Below, one piece after another: positions 1 through 9,234 of a stretch of 64,000 bases of DNA. Source of the stretch: an uncultured Mucispirillum sp. (GTDB lineage Bacteria; Chrysiogenota; Deferribacteres; Deferribacterales; Mucispirillaceae); contig CALVEY010000005.1 in the NCBI GenBank assembly GCA_944326705.1, positions 31,952 through 95,951 of the forward strand, given 5' to 3'. How positions within the stretch are numbered: position 1 is the stretch's first letter; each line of letters starts with the position of its first letter. The notes beneath the pieces were generated by a model. It searched no databases. It worked only from the letters and a program-made list of their open reading frames with translations, and was not told where the DNA came from. The position numbers were made by a program, and so were the translations under genes.

Positions 1-158
1 CCAATATTAACGACCGCAGATGCAGGCGAACCTATATGCTGAACAAAGGGGATGAAAAAATCATCCCCTTCCATAATTGTAAAATCTCTAACAGACGATA
101 TATCAGATGTTTTATGAGCATCTGGATGAATACCGCCTTTTAAATTAAATTCTGTCAT
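1..158 (-). CDS. rnfC: RnfC, electron transport complex subunit (N-terminus only)
   Basis: Only the first 52 codons are in the window; the gene continues off the left edge. The translation begins [16 protein letters not shown] and later reads [13 protein letters not shown]. This matches the N-terminal signature of RnfC (FKGGIHP followed by QHIGAPA), the peripheral subunit of the membrane Rnf complex that oxidises NADH and reduces ferredoxin, or the reverse, coupled to ion transport. The ATG lies inside the 3' end of the deaminase gene, which overlaps it by 14 bases, so it appears to be the last visible gene of the long minus-strand run. The family call is firm from this motif, but the rest of the protein cannot be judged. 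Confidence 0.85.
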   Translation of the reverse strand, partial: MTEFNLKGGIHPDAHKTSDISSVRDFTIMEGDDFFIPFVQHIGSPASAVVNI

Positions 159-609
159 TATTTTCTTTTTTATACTGCAGTATGCGAATATCTGTATCTT
201 TTAATAATTCATCTGCTAAACTGTCTTCATAATATTCTTCATAGACTATCTTTGCTATTTTTGCATTGATAATCATTTTTGTACATATTGAGCATGGCTT
301 TGTTGTGCAGTAGAGAACTGCTCCCTCTGTTGAAACACCATAAAGGGCTGCCTGAATAATTGCATTCTGCTCAGCATGAAGCCCTCTGCATAATTCATGG
401 CGTTCTCCACTAGGCACATTAAGTTTCTGCCTAAGACAGCCAGTTACTTCGCAGTGAGTAACACCAGCTGGTGCTCCATTATAACCTGTCGCAATAACTC
501 TGGTATCTTTTACCAAAACTGCTCCAACATGACGGCGTAAACAGGACGAACGAGTCGCTGTCAGTTTTGTCATTTCCATAAAGTAGTCATCCCAGCTGGG
601 TCTTTTCAT
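145..609 (-). CDS. dCMP deaminase (ComEB-type cytidine/deoxycytidylate deaminase)
   Basis: This is a zinc-dependent deaminase of the ComEB/dCMP deaminase family, which converts dCMP to dUMP for thymidylate synthesis. The zinc site is visible as HAEQNA (His ligand and catalytic Glu) and PCSICTKMI (two Cys ligands). The Cys and His spacing near ATRSSCLRR and THCEVTGC is also typical of the family. I chose the ATG at 609 over an upstream in-frame start because the extra residues are not family-like, and because AAGGAAGG precedes 609 at a suitable distance. The start sits directly after the glyA stop codon, so the two are probably co-transcribed. With the nearby glyA it would serve one-carbon and thymidylate metabolism. 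Confidence 0.9.
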   Translation of the reverse strand: MKRPSWDDYFMEMTKLTATRSSCLRRHVGAVLVKDTRVIATGYNGAPAGVTHCEVTGCLRQKLNVPSGERHELCRGLHAEQNAIIQAALYGVSTEGAVLYCTTKPCSICTKMIINAKIAKIVYEEYYEDSLADELLKDTDIRILQYKKENNDRI

Positions 610-610
610 A

Positions 611-1867
611 TTAGTATAACCTTCCTTTGTATAAAGGGTATGCAGCACAAAGTTCTTTTACTTTGCCTTTAACTTCTGCAATTTTATTATCGTCATTGAT
701 ATTTTCAAATACATCAGCAATATAGTTACCGATTAATTCCATTTCTTTTTCTTTCATACCTCTTGTAGTAACTGCTGGAGCACCAATACGTATACCGCTT
801 GTTACAAATGGAGATAATGTTTCAAAAGGAATAGTATTTTTATTAGTTGTAATATTTGCTTTATCAAGAGCTACTTGACAGTCTTTACCAGTTAAGCCTT
901 TAGATTGAACATCTATTAAAACAAGGTGGTTATCTGTACCACCGGAAACTATACGGAAACCTCTGCTTTTAATAGTTTCTGCAAGCTGTTTAGCGTTTTT
1001 AACAATTTGAGTTTGGTATGCTTTAAATTCATCACTTAATGCTTCTTTGAAAGCAACAGCTTTACCAGCAATTACATGCATTAATGGACCGCCCTGCATA
1101 CCTGGGAATACTTGAGAGTTAATAGCTTTTTCATACTGAGCTTTTGCAAGTATCATACCGCCTCTTGGGCCTCTTAATGTTTTGTGTGTTGTAGTTGTAA
1201 CAATATCTGCATAAGGAACTGGGTTTTCATGAACTCCTGCTGCAACAAGACCAGCAATGTGAGCCATATCCACCATTAATACTGCACCTACAATATCTGC
1301 AATTTTTCTAAACTGAGCAAAATCAATAGCTCTTGGATATGCACTTGCACCTGCGATTATTAATTTTGGTTTATTTTCAACTGCTAATTTTTCAACTTCA
1401 TCATAATCTATAGTTTCTGTATCTTTAGTTACACCGTAAGGGATAACATTAAAGAATTTACCAGAAAAGTTTACAGGGCTTCCATGAGTTAAGTGGCCGC
1501 CGTGAGATAAGTTCATACCTAAAATAGTATCACCGCTTTGTAATACAGAAAAATATGCACCAAAGTTTGCCTGGCTGCCTGAGTGCGGCTGCACATTAAC
1601 ATATTCTGCACCAAAAAGCTGTTTTGCTCTGTCGATAGCAAGCTGCTCTGCAATATCAACAAATTCACATCCACCATAATAGCGTTTTGCAGGATAACCT
1701 TCTGCATATTTGTTAGTTAAAACAGAGCCAACTGCTTCTAATACAGCAGGGCTTACAAAGTTTTCACTAGCAATAAGCTCAATGTGCTCTTCCTGACGGT
1801 TTGCCTCTTTCATTAAGGCATCGTAGATTTCTGGGTCAAATTGTTTTACATGTTCGTAAAGACTCAT
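611..1867 (-). CDS. glyA: Serine hydroxymethyltransferase
   Basis: This cytoplasmic PLP enzyme interconverts serine and tetrahydrofolate with glycine and methylene-tetrahydrofolate. The PLP-lysine motif [14 protein letters not shown] is present, as are the N-terminal family block [17 protein letters not shown] and the [13 protein letters not shown] substrate loop. At about 418 residues it is full length. I took the ATG at 1867 ([10 protein letters not shown]) rather than a TTG three codons upstream, because AAGGAG lies about eight bases before it. It sits between rpiB and the dCMP deaminase in the same direction. Confidence 0.97.
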   Translation of the reverse strand: MSLYEHVKQFDPEIYDALMKEANRQEEHIELIASENFVSPAVLEAVGSVLTNKYAEGYPAKRYYGGCEFVDIAEQLAIDRAKQLFGAEYVNVQPHSGSQANFGAYFSVLQSGDTILGMNLSHGGHLTHGSPVNFSGKFFNVIPYGVTKDTETIDYDEVEKLAVENKPKLIIAGASAYPRAIDFAQFRKIADIVGAVLMVDMAHIAGLVAAGVHENPVPYADIVTTTTHKTLRGPRGGMILAKAQYEKAINSQVFPGMQGGPLMHVIAGKAVAFKEALSDEFKAYQTQIVKNAKQLAETIKSRGFRIVSGGTDNHLVLIDVQSKGLTGKDCQVALDKANITTNKNTIPFETLSPFVTSGIRIGAPAVTTRGMKEKEMELIGNYIADVFENINDDNKIAEVKGKVKELCAAYPLYKGRLY

Positions 1868-1898
1868 TGTTTTCAAACTCCTTAAAGCGAAAATTATA

Positions 1899-2330
1899 CT
1901 AATCTAAATCTAATTTGCATATACGGCGTTCGTGTCTGCCGCCTTCAAATTCTTCTTTTAACCATTCTTTTATCATTTCTTTAGCTATTGGTAAAGCTAC
2001 AATATTAGCTCCCATTGCTAAAACATTTGCATTGTTATGCTGACGGCTTAATCTTACACTGTATATATCTGAACATAAAGCAGCTCTTATACCTTTATGT
2101 CTGTTTGCTGCAATAGATATGCCTATACCTGTGCCGCAAATAAATATACCGCGTTCTGCTTTGCCTTCTAAAATAGTAAGGGCTGCAGTATTTGCATAGT
2201 CTGGGTAGTCACATGATTCTTTTGAATAAGTGCCACAATCTATTACATTATGGCCCTCTGATTCTAAAAATGCTTTTACATCTTCTTTTAATGTAAAGCC
2301 TGCATGGTCTGATACAACAACAATATTCAT
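1899..2330 (-). CDS. rpiB: Ribose-5-phosphate isomerase B
   Basis: RpiB interconverts ribose-5-phosphate and ribulose-5-phosphate in the pentose phosphate pathway. The family signatures [10 protein letters not shown] at the N-terminus, [17 protein letters not shown] (with the catalytic Cys) and [14 protein letters not shown] are all intact, and 143 residues is the normal length. It supplies ribulose-5-phosphate, the RibB substrate of the riboflavin genes in the same run. It lies 31 bases upstream of glyA and 17 bases downstream of the ymdB stop. Confidence 0.96.
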   Translation of the reverse strand: MNIVVVSDHAGFTLKEDVKAFLESEGHNVIDCGTYSKESCDYPDYANTAALTILEGKAERGIFICGTGIGISIAANRHKGIRAALCSDIYSVRLSRQHNNANVLAMGANIVALPIAKEMIKEWLKEEFEGGRHERRICKLDLD

Positions 2331-2347
2331 ATTAACCCCAATATTTT

Positions 2348-3124
2348 CTATATTTCTGTTTCAGGATATACTTCACTAATTAGTTTATATTCTCTTATAA
2401 TATTATCATCATCTATTGTAAAGGAAAAACCATTAAACAATATATTTCCTTTTGTTTCCACAGTAAATCTGTGGGGAATCTGCGTAATAAATCTTTCTAT
2501 AACACTTTCTGCTTCCATACCTAATACTGAATATTCAGCTCCGCACATTCCTGCATCAGTTAAATAAAGTGTATTCGTATCTATCATTTTTAAATCATTT
2601 GTCTGCACATGGGTATGAGTGCCACATATAACATTTGCTCTGCCTTTTGCAAAATATCCAAATGCCTGTTTTTCGCTTGTTGCTTCCCCATGAAAATCTA
2701 CTAAAATAAAAGCATCATCAGGTATCTCTTTATATATATTATTAAATGCTTCAAATGGACAGTTACTTGTATTTAAAAATACTCTGCCTATAAGATTAAT
2801 TACACATATTTTCTTGTTTAAAACATCAAAAATTTTATACCCTGCCCCAGGGAGTTTATCTGATAAATTAGCAGGTCTTATAAACAAATCCCAGTTATCT
2901 ATAAGAGATATGGTTTCTTTTTTATCCCATGTATGATTGCCTGCTGTCATAGCATTTATTCCTGTATCTTTTAATTCATGATACACTTTATCAGTTATAC
3001 CAAAACCTGCAGCAGAGTTTTCCACATTACCAATAATAAAATCATACTGATTATTTGATAAATGGTGCTTAACAGCCTTTCTTCCGCTTCTGCCTACAAT
3101 ATCACCAATAAAAAGCAGTTTCAT
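2348..3124 (-). CDS. ymdB: YmdB/TIGR00282-family metallophosphoesterase
   Basis: This calcineurin-like metallophosphoesterase belongs to the YmdB family, whose characterised Bacillus member hydrolyses cyclic nucleotides. The metal-binding motifs are FIGDIVGRSGRKA at the N-terminus, GNHTWDKKE, VDFHGEATSEK and CGTHTHVQT, all in family order. The 258-residue length is typical. It lies eight bases after the YhaM-like gene; ymdB next to an RNA nuclease gene is a common arrangement, often with rny. The physiological substrate here is not known. Confidence 0.92.
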   Translation of the reverse strand: MKLLFIGDIVGRSGRKAVKHHLSNNQYDFIIGNVENSAAGFGITDKVYHELKDTGINAMTAGNHTWDKKETISLIDNWDLFIRPANLSDKLPGAGYKIFDVLNKKICVINLIGRVFLNTSNCPFEAFNNIYKEIPDDAFILVDFHGEATSEKQAFGYFAKGRANVICGTHTHVQTNDLKMIDTNTLYLTDAGMCGAEYSVLGMEAESVIERFITQIPHRFTVETKGNILFNGFSFTIDDDNIIREYKLISEVYPETEI

Positions 3125-3131
3125 ATATTTT

Positions 3132-4067
3132 TTATTCCTCAGGTATTAACCCATGATTATAAAACTGACGCTCTAATATTCTGTCATACTGGCTCCAGCC
3201 GCCTTCTTCCACATTTTCTCTTTCAAATGCCATATTAAATGAATTTATTCTTGCATCTATATTATCAACATAATGCAGTATAAAAGCTTCTTTTGTTTTT
3301 GGACGTTTTGGTGAGCCGTATTCCAATAAACCGTGGTGGCTTGCTATTAAATGGATAAGCAAATCACGGGCTTTTTTTGGAAAATCAGGTATACTTTCAA
3401 TATATTTATCTACCATATTTATGCCAAGCAGTAAATGGCCTAAAAGTTTGCCTTCATCTGTATATTCAAAAGAGTTATCTATATCTATTTCCTGAACTTT
3501 GCCTATATCATGAAATAATGCACCCATAATAGTAAGCTCTTTATTAACATTTTCTTTGCCGTAAAAATCACATATTAATGCTGATAATTTTACCATAGAT
3601 AATGTATGCTCTAATAAACCGTGTATATATGCATGGTGAACGCTTTTAGCAGCAGAACATTTTGTAAAAAGATTATATACATCTTTATCTGCATAAAAAG
3701 CATTGCAAAGGCTTTTAAAATAAGAGCTTTTAATATGCTTCTGCAGCACTGCTTTTAGCTCATCTTCCATAGCTTTCGCATCTTTATCAGATTTAGGAAG
3801 AAATTCATTAGTATCTTCCCCTTCTAATAAAGTCATGTCGCTTACTTTTAACTGAGTTACACCATTATACTGCTGCAAAGCTCCAGTAACTTCTACTACC
3901 TGACCTCTTGCTGGCTCAAATGAAAGCTTGTTGCTGTCAAACATGATAGCATTCATACTTCCACCTTCCGTATCTGTAAGTGTCATACGAATAAATGGCC
4001 TGTTATCTTTAGTAGTATTTGTAATAAGGTTAAAAATCATATATTTTTTTGTAATGCCTAAATCCAT
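3132..4067 (-). CDS. YhaM-like 3'-5' exoribonuclease (OB-fold plus HD domain)
   Basis: An OB-fold nucleic-acid-binding domain lies at about residues 10-85, seen in the RPFIRMTLTDTEG and VVEVTGALQQYNG strands. An HD phosphohydrolase domain follows at about residues 130-270. The HD metal ligands are visible as HHAYIHGLLEHTL, GALFHDIGKVQE and SHHGLLEYGSP. This architecture is that of YhaM/CBF1, a 3'-5' exonuclease acting on RNA and single-stranded DNA. The gene starts directly after the DUF4911 gene with no spacer. The family assignment is good; the nuclease function is from family knowledge. Confidence 0.87.
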   Translation of the reverse strand: MDLGITKKYMIFNLITNTTKDNRPFIRMTLTDTEGGSMNAIMFDSNKLSFEPARGQVVEVTGALQQYNGVTQLKVSDMTLLEGEDTNEFLPKSDKDAKAMEDELKAVLQKHIKSSYFKSLCNAFYADKDVYNLFTKCSAAKSVHHAYIHGLLEHTLSMVKLSALICDFYGKENVNKELTIMGALFHDIGKVQEIDIDNSFEYTDEGKLLGHLLLGINMVDKYIESIPDFPKKARDLLIHLIASHHGLLEYGSPKRPKTKEAFILHYVDNIDARINSFNMAFERENVEEGGWSQYDRILERQFYNHGLIPEE

Positions 4068-4358
4068 TTATATCTCCCTGCCCTGCAGTGCAAATTCATC
4101 TACATTCTCAGATTTATCAACTATAATATCTGTAATTGATAAACCTTCCTGCTGCAATGCCTGCATTACTTCTAATGTAGTTTTATACATAGAGTTTGTT
4201 GTAAATACAGCACAGTTGCATGCTTCTTTATCAATAGTGCGTATAAGCCCTAAACCGCCGTAAGAATCTAATATAGAATTTACAATAATAATATCTTCTT
4301 TATTACATGAAAAACGTATTCTTATTGTATAAAACTCTTTATCCACTACTCTATACAC
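4068..4358 (-). CDS. DUF4911-like small protein
   Basis: This 96-residue cytoplasmic protein resembles the uncharacterised DUF4911 group. It has an RIRFSCNKEDIIIVNSILDS start, a central glycine-rich turn SYGGLGLIRT, and a C-terminal VMQALQQEGLSITDI segment like a small ferredoxin-like alpha/beta fold. I see no catalytic motif. It overlaps the preceding gene by 13 bases and abuts the YhaM-like nuclease, so it is almost certainly co-translated. A role near RNA metabolism would be a guess from neighbours only. Confidence 0.6.
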   Translation of the reverse strand: MYRVVDKEFYTIRIRFSCNKEDIIIVNSILDSYGGLGLIRTIDKEACNCAVFTTNSMYKTTLEVMQALQQEGLSITDIIVDKSENVDEFALQGREI

Positions 4359-4738
4359 CCAAAATTCATTAATATTACATCAACATTTTCAAGCTTAGCA
4401 GCAATAGGCTCTATATTAAAATGTATTGAGTTTTCAAGATATATTCTTTCAAGTTTTAAATCTTTAACCATATCTAAAAAAATATGAGGATTTCTCTGCA
4501 CTTCTTGAAAATCTAATAAAAATATACCTTTTTCAAAAAAGATATTATCTTTTTTAAGATATATTTTTGTATCAAACTCTAACCCTTCCAAAGAAGAAGA
4601 CACTGCACCATGAGAAAAGAAATCTATTCTGCTGGAGCCGCCCCTTGGACGGTTATTTACAAAATCATAATCAATTATTGCAGGGCTGTATTCTACCTGA
4701 CCAAAATCAATAATAAGTTTTTCTTTATTTTCTTCCAT
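4346..4738 (-). CDS. Uncharacterised conserved-looking 130-residue protein
   Basis: I do not recognise this protein. It is acidic, soluble, without signal peptide or membrane segment, and looks like a mixed alpha/beta fold. There is a glycine/arginine patch NNRPRGGSSR at about residues 28-37. It overlaps nusB at its start (14 bases) and the DUF4911-like gene at its end (13 bases), which strongly supports translation. Its position between nusB and an exoribonuclease suggests, but does not show, a role connected to RNA. Confidence 0.65.
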   Translation of the reverse strand: MEENKEKLIIDFGQVEYSPAIIDYDFVNNRPRGGSSRIDFFSHGAVSSSLEGLEFDTKIYLKKDNIFFEKGIFLLDFQEVQRNPHIFLDMVKDLKLERIYLENSIHFNIEPIAAKLENVDVILMNFGCIE

Positions 4739-5159
4739 TATCCAACTCTATGGAAAATTTATTTTTTACATTTTCCAAAATACCGTTTACAAAAGATGCA
4801 GATTTTTCATCTCCATAGTTTTTTGCTAAAGTAACATAGTCATCAATAACTGCATAGTATGGAGCATCACCTTCAAAAAGCTCTGATATACCAAGCCTTA
4901 AAATACATCTTTCTATTGCTCCGATTCTGTCAATAGTCCAGTTTTTGTTTATAAGCTCAGATATAATAGCTTCATCTTTTTCTTTATTTTTATATGCAGT
5001 TTCAAAAAGTTTATCTGCAAAATCTAATACATCTTCAGCTTCATCTGCATATTCAAGTCTGAAAGATGATTTTGTTTCACTAACTGAGTTATCTGCCAAA
5101 GTAGCGCTGTAAAGCATTTGTATGGCGTAATCACGCCCTTGTGTTCTTTTTCTTTTCAT
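4725..5159 (-). CDS. nusB: Transcription antitermination factor NusB
   Basis: NusB is a helical RNA-binding protein that, with NusE/S10, binds boxA and prevents premature termination in rRNA operons. The start KRKRTQGRDYAIQMLY and the C-terminal block YVTLAKNYGDEKSASFVNGIL are diagnostic, and 144 residues is normal. Its ATG overlaps the ribH stop by one base. The ribH-nusB pairing is widespread in bacteria. Confidence 0.95.
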   Translation of the reverse strand: MKRKRTQGRDYAIQMLYSATLADNSVSETKSSFRLEYADEAEDVLDFADKLFETAYKNKEKDEAIISELINKNWTIDRIGAIERCILRLGISELFEGDAPYYAVIDDYVTLAKNYGDEKSASFVNGILENVKNKFSIELDNGRK

Positions 5160-5620
5160 TATATGCCTTTATAAAGGTTTATCATTTCTAATGCAGCCAT
5201 AGCAGCATCACTGCCTTTGTTACCTGCTTTTGTTCCTGCTCTTTCAACAGCCTGTTCAATAGTATCTGTAGTTAATACACCAAAAATTACTGGAATATTA
5301 TACTGCATAGAAACTGCTGCAACACCTTTTGATACTTCTGCAGCCACATAATCAAAATGTGGAGTAGAGCCTCTGATTACTGCGCCTAATGTGATAACAG
5401 CATCATATTTGCCGCTTTTAGCAATTTTATTACATACTGATGGTATTTCAAAAGCTCCTGGAACTCTGTATAAATCTATATCATCAGTATTAACATTATG
5501 GCGGAGTAATGTATCTTCTGCGCCGCCAATTAATTCTTTAGTAATAAATTCATTAAATCTTGAAGCAACTATTGCAATTTTTAATCCTTTCCCGTCAAAA
5601 TTTCCTTCAAACACTTTCAT
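5159..5620 (-). CDS. ribH: 6,7-dimethyl-8-ribityllumazine synthase
   Basis: RibH condenses the RibD product with the 4-carbon RibB product to make lumazine, the penultimate step of riboflavin synthesis. Family motifs are [41 protein letters not shown] and the C-terminal [15 protein letters not shown]. The length of 153 is standard. It follows ribBA by 19 bases and is joined to nusB by a one-base overlap. Confidence 0.97.
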   Translation of the reverse strand: MKVFEGNFDGKGLKIAIVASRFNEFITKELIGGAEDTLLRHNVNTDDIDLYRVPGAFEIPSVCNKIAKSGKYDAVITLGAVIRGSTPHFDYVAAEVSKGVAAVSMQYNIPVIFGVLTTDTIEQAVERAGTKAGNKGSDAAMAALEMINLYKGI

Positions 5621-5639
5621 TTTATCCTCTCAATATTTT

Positions 5640-6848
5640 TTATATATCTAAAATATGACCTAATTTTTGTTTTTTAGTCTGCATATATTTCATATTTTCG
5701 CCGCCTATACCGCACTGAATTGGCACTCTTTCCACAATTTCAATACCGTATTTCTCAAGACCTGAAAATTTTCTTGGGTTATTAGACATAAAACGCATTT
5801 TACTTACTCCCAGCTTTCTTAAAAGCTGAGCACCAAAAGAGTAATCTCTTTCATCATCTAAAAATCCAAGCTTAATATTAGCTTCCACAGTATCATAACC
5901 TTCATCCTGCAGTTTATAAGCTTTAATTTTATTTAAAAGCCCTATACCTCTGCCTTCTTGAAACATATACAAAATAACGCCTCTGCCTTCCTGCTCTATC
6001 ATCTGCATAGCAGTATGCAGCTGGTTGCCACAGTCACATCTTAAAGAAGCAAACCCATCACCTGTTAAACATTGAGAATGAACTCTAACAAGCGGCGGAT
6101 TACCACCTTCAATATCACCTTTTATTAACGCAACTGCTTCTTTACCGTCTGCCTTATTTTGGTATCCTTCTATTCTAAATGTTCCAAATTCTGTTGGAAG
6201 AATAGCTGATGATACTTTTTCTATTAAGTTGTCATTTATTTTTCTATATTCTATTAAGTCTTCAATAGTCAATATTTTTAATGAATGAGTATGAGCAAAT
6301 TTTTCTAAATCATTCATTCTTGCCATTGTGCCATCATCATTCATTATTTCGCATATTACTCCAGCATGGTTTAGACCTGCAAGGCGAGCTAAATCAACAG
6401 AGCCTTCTGTCTGACCTGGGCGCACTAACACTCCGCCTTCTCTTGCCCTTAAAGGAAATATATGACCTGGCCTTATTAAATCGCTTTTCTTAGAAAGCGG
6501 GTCAGCAAGCACTTTGATAGTTTTTGCCCTGTCAAAAGCTGATATGCCAGTTGTAACACCTTGTTTTGCTTCAACTGATACTGTAAATGCTGTTCCAAAC
6601 CTGCATGCATTATTCTGCGACATCTGCTCTAAACCAAGAGCATCGCATCTATCACCGCTTAATGCAACACATATAAGCCCTCTGCCATATGTGGCCATAA
6701 AGTTAACTTTTTCAGGTGTAACAAAATCTGCAGCAAAAACTAAATCACCTTCGTTTTCACGAGATTCATCATCCGTTAAAATCAGCATACCGCCGGATTT
6801 TATTATATTTACTGCCTCTTCAACACTGGCACGAACACTCATATCCAT
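5640..6848 (-). CDS. ribBA: Bifunctional DHBP synthase / GTP cyclohydrolase II
   Basis: This fused enzyme supplies both riboflavin precursors. The N-terminal RibB domain (about residues 1-205) makes dihydroxybutanone phosphate from ribulose-5-phosphate and shows DDESRENEGDLVFAA and RPGHIFPLRAREGGVL. The C-terminal RibA domain (about 206-402) opens GTP and shows VHSQCLTGDGFASLRCDCG with the three zinc cysteines, plus QEGRGIGL. Both active sites look intact. The start at 6848 has AAGGTAG upstream. It follows ribE by six bases. Confidence 0.96.
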   Translation of the reverse strand: MDMSVRASVEEAVNIIKSGGMLILTDDESRENEGDLVFAADFVTPEKVNFMATYGRGLICVALSGDRCDALGLEQMSQNNACRFGTAFTVSVEAKQGVTTGISAFDRAKTIKVLADPLSKKSDLIRPGHIFPLRAREGGVLVRPGQTEGSVDLARLAGLNHAGVICEIMNDDGTMARMNDLEKFAHTHSLKILTIEDLIEYRKINDNLIEKVSSAILPTEFGTFRIEGYQNKADGKEAVALIKGDIEGGNPPLVRVHSQCLTGDGFASLRCDCGNQLHTAMQMIEQEGRGVILYMFQEGRGIGLLNKIKAYKLQDEGYDTVEANIKLGFLDDERDYSFGAQLLRKLGVSKMRFMSNNPRKFSGLEKYGIEIVERVPIQCGIGGENMKYMQTKKQKLGHILDI

Positions 6849-6854
6849 TTATAA

Positions 6855-7490
6855 CTACCTTTTAAAACCTAATATTAATGATTTTAATTTATTATCTTTT
6901 TCTTCAGAATAAACCATTTTTTCTACATATCTGGCAATAATATCTGATTCTAAATTAACTATATCGCCATTTTTTTTATACTTTAAGTTTGTATTTTCAT
7001 AAGTATGTGGAATAACTGCAACTTCAAAGCTGTCATTTTTTACATCAGCAACTGTTAAGCTGATACCATCTATTGCTACAGAGCATTTTGACACAATATA
7101 CTTATCAATATGCTTAGGACAGCTTATAAATAATTTATAAGAATCACCATACTTAGTAATATTTAAAATTCTTCCTGTGCCATCAACATGGCCCTGAACA
7201 ATATGACCGCCAAGCCTTGATGATAAAGTTAAAGCTCTTTCTAAATTTACAATACTGCCGATTTTAATATTATTAAGTGATGTTTTTGCAATTGTTTCAT
7301 AGCTTACATCAGCTTCAAAAAAGCTGCTGCCAAAACTGACTGCCGTTAAACAGACACCGTTAACTGCAATAGAATCACCTAAAAGCAAACCTTCAGTTAC
7401 TTTATTACATTCTACTTTCAACTTTAAACTTTTATCGCCTTTTGTTAAGGCGCTTATTTTTCCAAGCTCTTCTATTATTCCAGTAAACAT
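6855..7490 (-). CDS. ribE: Riboflavin synthase, alpha chain
   Basis: The enzyme dismutates two lumazines into riboflavin. It starts MFTGIIEELGKI, typical of the family, and contains the duplicated lumazine-binding barrels, with LGDSIAVNGVCLTA in the first and GHIVQGHVDGTG and CSVAIDGISLTV in the second. At 211 residues it is complete. It lies between ribD and ribBA with six-base gaps, so the four rib genes are a single unit. No FMN riboswitch is visible ahead of them. Confidence 0.96.
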   Translation of the reverse strand: MFTGIIEELGKISALTKGDKSLKLKVECNKVTEGLLLGDSIAVNGVCLTAVSFGSSFFEADVSYETIAKTSLNNIKIGSIVNLERALTLSSRLGGHIVQGHVDGTGRILNITKYGDSYKLFISCPKHIDKYIVSKCSVAIDGISLTVADVKNDSFEVAVIPHTYENTNLKYKKNGDIVNLESDIIARYVEKMVYSEEKDNKLKSLILGFKR

Positions 7491-7496
7491 ATTATT

Positions 7497-8630
7497 CTAC
7501 TTATAATTTTTAGTAAATTCTACAGCCTGTGCTGCATAATCATTTATTCTTGCAGATATTAATATATCTTTGCCGCATGTATTTATTTCATAGTCTTTGA
7601 ATACTAATGCTTCATTCATATTATCAATACCTATGCCGCCTATTGATGAAATGGCATCTTTTCCACCAATTATTTTTGGAGCAATAAATGCTTCCAGCCT
7701 GTCTACAAGCCTGTTATCAAAAAAAGAGCCGTTTACTCTGCTGCCTGCTTCAACAAATACATTCATATGTCCTAATTCATATAATGAATGAAGCACTTCT
7801 TTTATATCAAGCATTCCATTTATGCAAGGAACGTTTATAACTTTTATATTTTTATCATTAAGCTGCATAATTTTGCTGCTGTCAGCATTTTCTGAAGTAT
7901 AAATAATTACTGGTGCATCTGCTGCACTATTTACCATATTGGCATTAATATCTATTTTTAAGCTGCTGTCAAGCACTGCTCTAACTGGCTGCCTTGCAGC
8001 ATCTTTTCTTCTATCAGTCATTAATGGGTTATCTGCTTCTACTGTTCCAATACCTGTTAAAACTACATCTGAAAAACCACGCATCTTATGAACAAGTTCT
8101 CTAGCATTATCGCCAGTTATCCATTTAGAATGGCCTGTTTTACATGCAATCCTGCCATCTATACTGCTTGCAGTTTTTAATGTTACATAAGGTAATTTTA
8201 CTGTCTGATATTTAATAAAATCTTCTATTAATAAGCTGCATTCTTCTGCTAAAATACCATATTCTACTTCAATGCCTGCATTTTTAAGAATATTTACACC
8301 CTGCCCTCTGTGTTTTGGGTTAATATCAAGCACACCTATATAAACTTTTTTAATACCTGATGAAATAATTTTTTCAACACAAGGTGGCGTTTTTCCATAG
8401 GTAGAGCATGGCTCAAGTGTAACAAAAAGCTCGCAGCCTGCAACATCTTCACCTGCATTTTTTATAGCATTTACTTCAGCATGATGACTACCGTATTTTT
8501 CATGGATACCATAAACTGCCTGCCCATTTTTTATAACAGCAGCACCAACTAATGGGTTAGTTAAAGTAAATCCTTTAGCATTACGGGCAAGCTCAACACA
8601 CCTGCCCATAACAGCTTCTTTATTCTGCAT
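7497..8630 (-). CDS. ribD: Bifunctional riboflavin deaminase/reductase RibD
   Basis: RibD carries an N-terminal deaminase (HAEVNAIKNAG and PCSTYGKTPPCVEKI zinc motifs, about residues 1-145) and a C-terminal NADPH reductase (KTASSIDGRIA, TGHSKWITGDNAR, about 146-377). Together they perform the second and third steps of riboflavin synthesis. I prefer the ATG at 8630 (MQNKEAVMG) to the TTG at 8651, because AGGA lies upstream of 8630 and the extra residues are a lysine run. Its start overlaps the plsY stop by 11 bases, which links it to phospholipid genes rather than to a riboswitch-led transcript. Confidence 0.95.
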   Translation of the reverse strand: MQNKEAVMGRCVELARNAKGFTLTNPLVGAAVIKNGQAVYGIHEKYGSHHAEVNAIKNAGEDVAGCELFVTLEPCSTYGKTPPCVEKIISSGIKKVYIGVLDINPKHRGQGVNILKNAGIEVEYGILAEECSLLIEDFIKYQTVKLPYVTLKTASSIDGRIACKTGHSKWITGDNARELVHKMRGFSDVVLTGIGTVEADNPLMTDRRKDAARQPVRAVLDSSLKIDINANMVNSAADAPVIIYTSENADSSKIMQLNDKNIKVINVPCINGMLDIKEVLHSLYELGHMNVFVEAGSRVNGSFFDNRLVDRLEAFIAPKIIGGKDAISSIGGIGIDNMNEALVFKDYEINTCGKDILISARINDYAAQAVEFTKNYK

Positions 8631-9231
8631 CTTTTTCTTTTTTCCTGACAAATCTGTTTTCTTCGCCTTTTATTATACGCACAATATTTGAGCGGTGTTT
8701 AAATATTACAAAGAAAACTATAACAGCAGTAAGCACTTTAAGTGCAAACCAGTCACTCATAGCACATACTGCAATAAGCAGTGTAAGAGAGCCTAAAATA
8801 GAGCCTGCTGACACCATTTTTGTTGCAAGAAAAACTATTATAAATACAATAAGCCCTATACCTATCTCTACAGGAGCAAGAGCTAAAAACACACCTGCAC
8901 CAGTTGCAACACCTTTGCCGCCTTTAAATCCAAGAAATACTGTATATGTATGACCAAGAACAACAACTGCTGCTGTAACTAATGTAATAATAGTCTGACC
9001 ATAAAAATGAAGTGATATAAATACAGGAATAAATCCTTTTAATGCATCAAGCACAAATACACTTATAAAACCCCATTTTCCAAGAACCCTTGCTGCATTT
9101 GTAGCACCAGCATTGCCACTGCCAACAGTTCTTATATCTATTTTTTTAACAAGCTTAACTATAATATATGCAAATGGTATTGCACCAATAAAATATGCTG
9201 CTATAATTAATAATATCTGTGGTATTGTCAT
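8620..9231 (-). CDS. plsY: Glycerol-3-phosphate acyltransferase PlsY
   Basis: This inner-membrane enzyme acylates glycerol-3-phosphate with acyl-phosphate, the first step of phosphatidic acid synthesis. About five hydrophobic segments are present. The three family motifs are seen as VGSGNAGATNAARVLG, LGHTYTVFLGFKGGKGVATG and, near the C-terminus, VFFVIFKHRSNIVRI. Length 203 is normal. It follows pgsA by three bases, so two phospholipid genes are translated together. Confidence 0.95.
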   Translation of the reverse strand: MTIPQILLIIAAYFIGAIPFAYIIVKLVKKIDIRTVGSGNAGATNAARVLGKWGFISVFVLDALKGFIPVFISLHFYGQTIITLVTAAVVVLGHTYTVFLGFKGGKGVATGAGVFLALAPVEIGIGLIVFIIVFLATKMVSAGSILGSLTLLIAVCAMSDWFALKVLTAVIVFFVIFKHRSNIVRIIKGEENRFVRKKEKDAE

Positions 9232-9234
9232 AAT

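Noticed and set aside
8620..8800. Possible FMN riboswitch before ribD
   Set aside because: ribD starts inside the plsY 3' end, leaving no leader, and I see no conserved FMN aptamer words.
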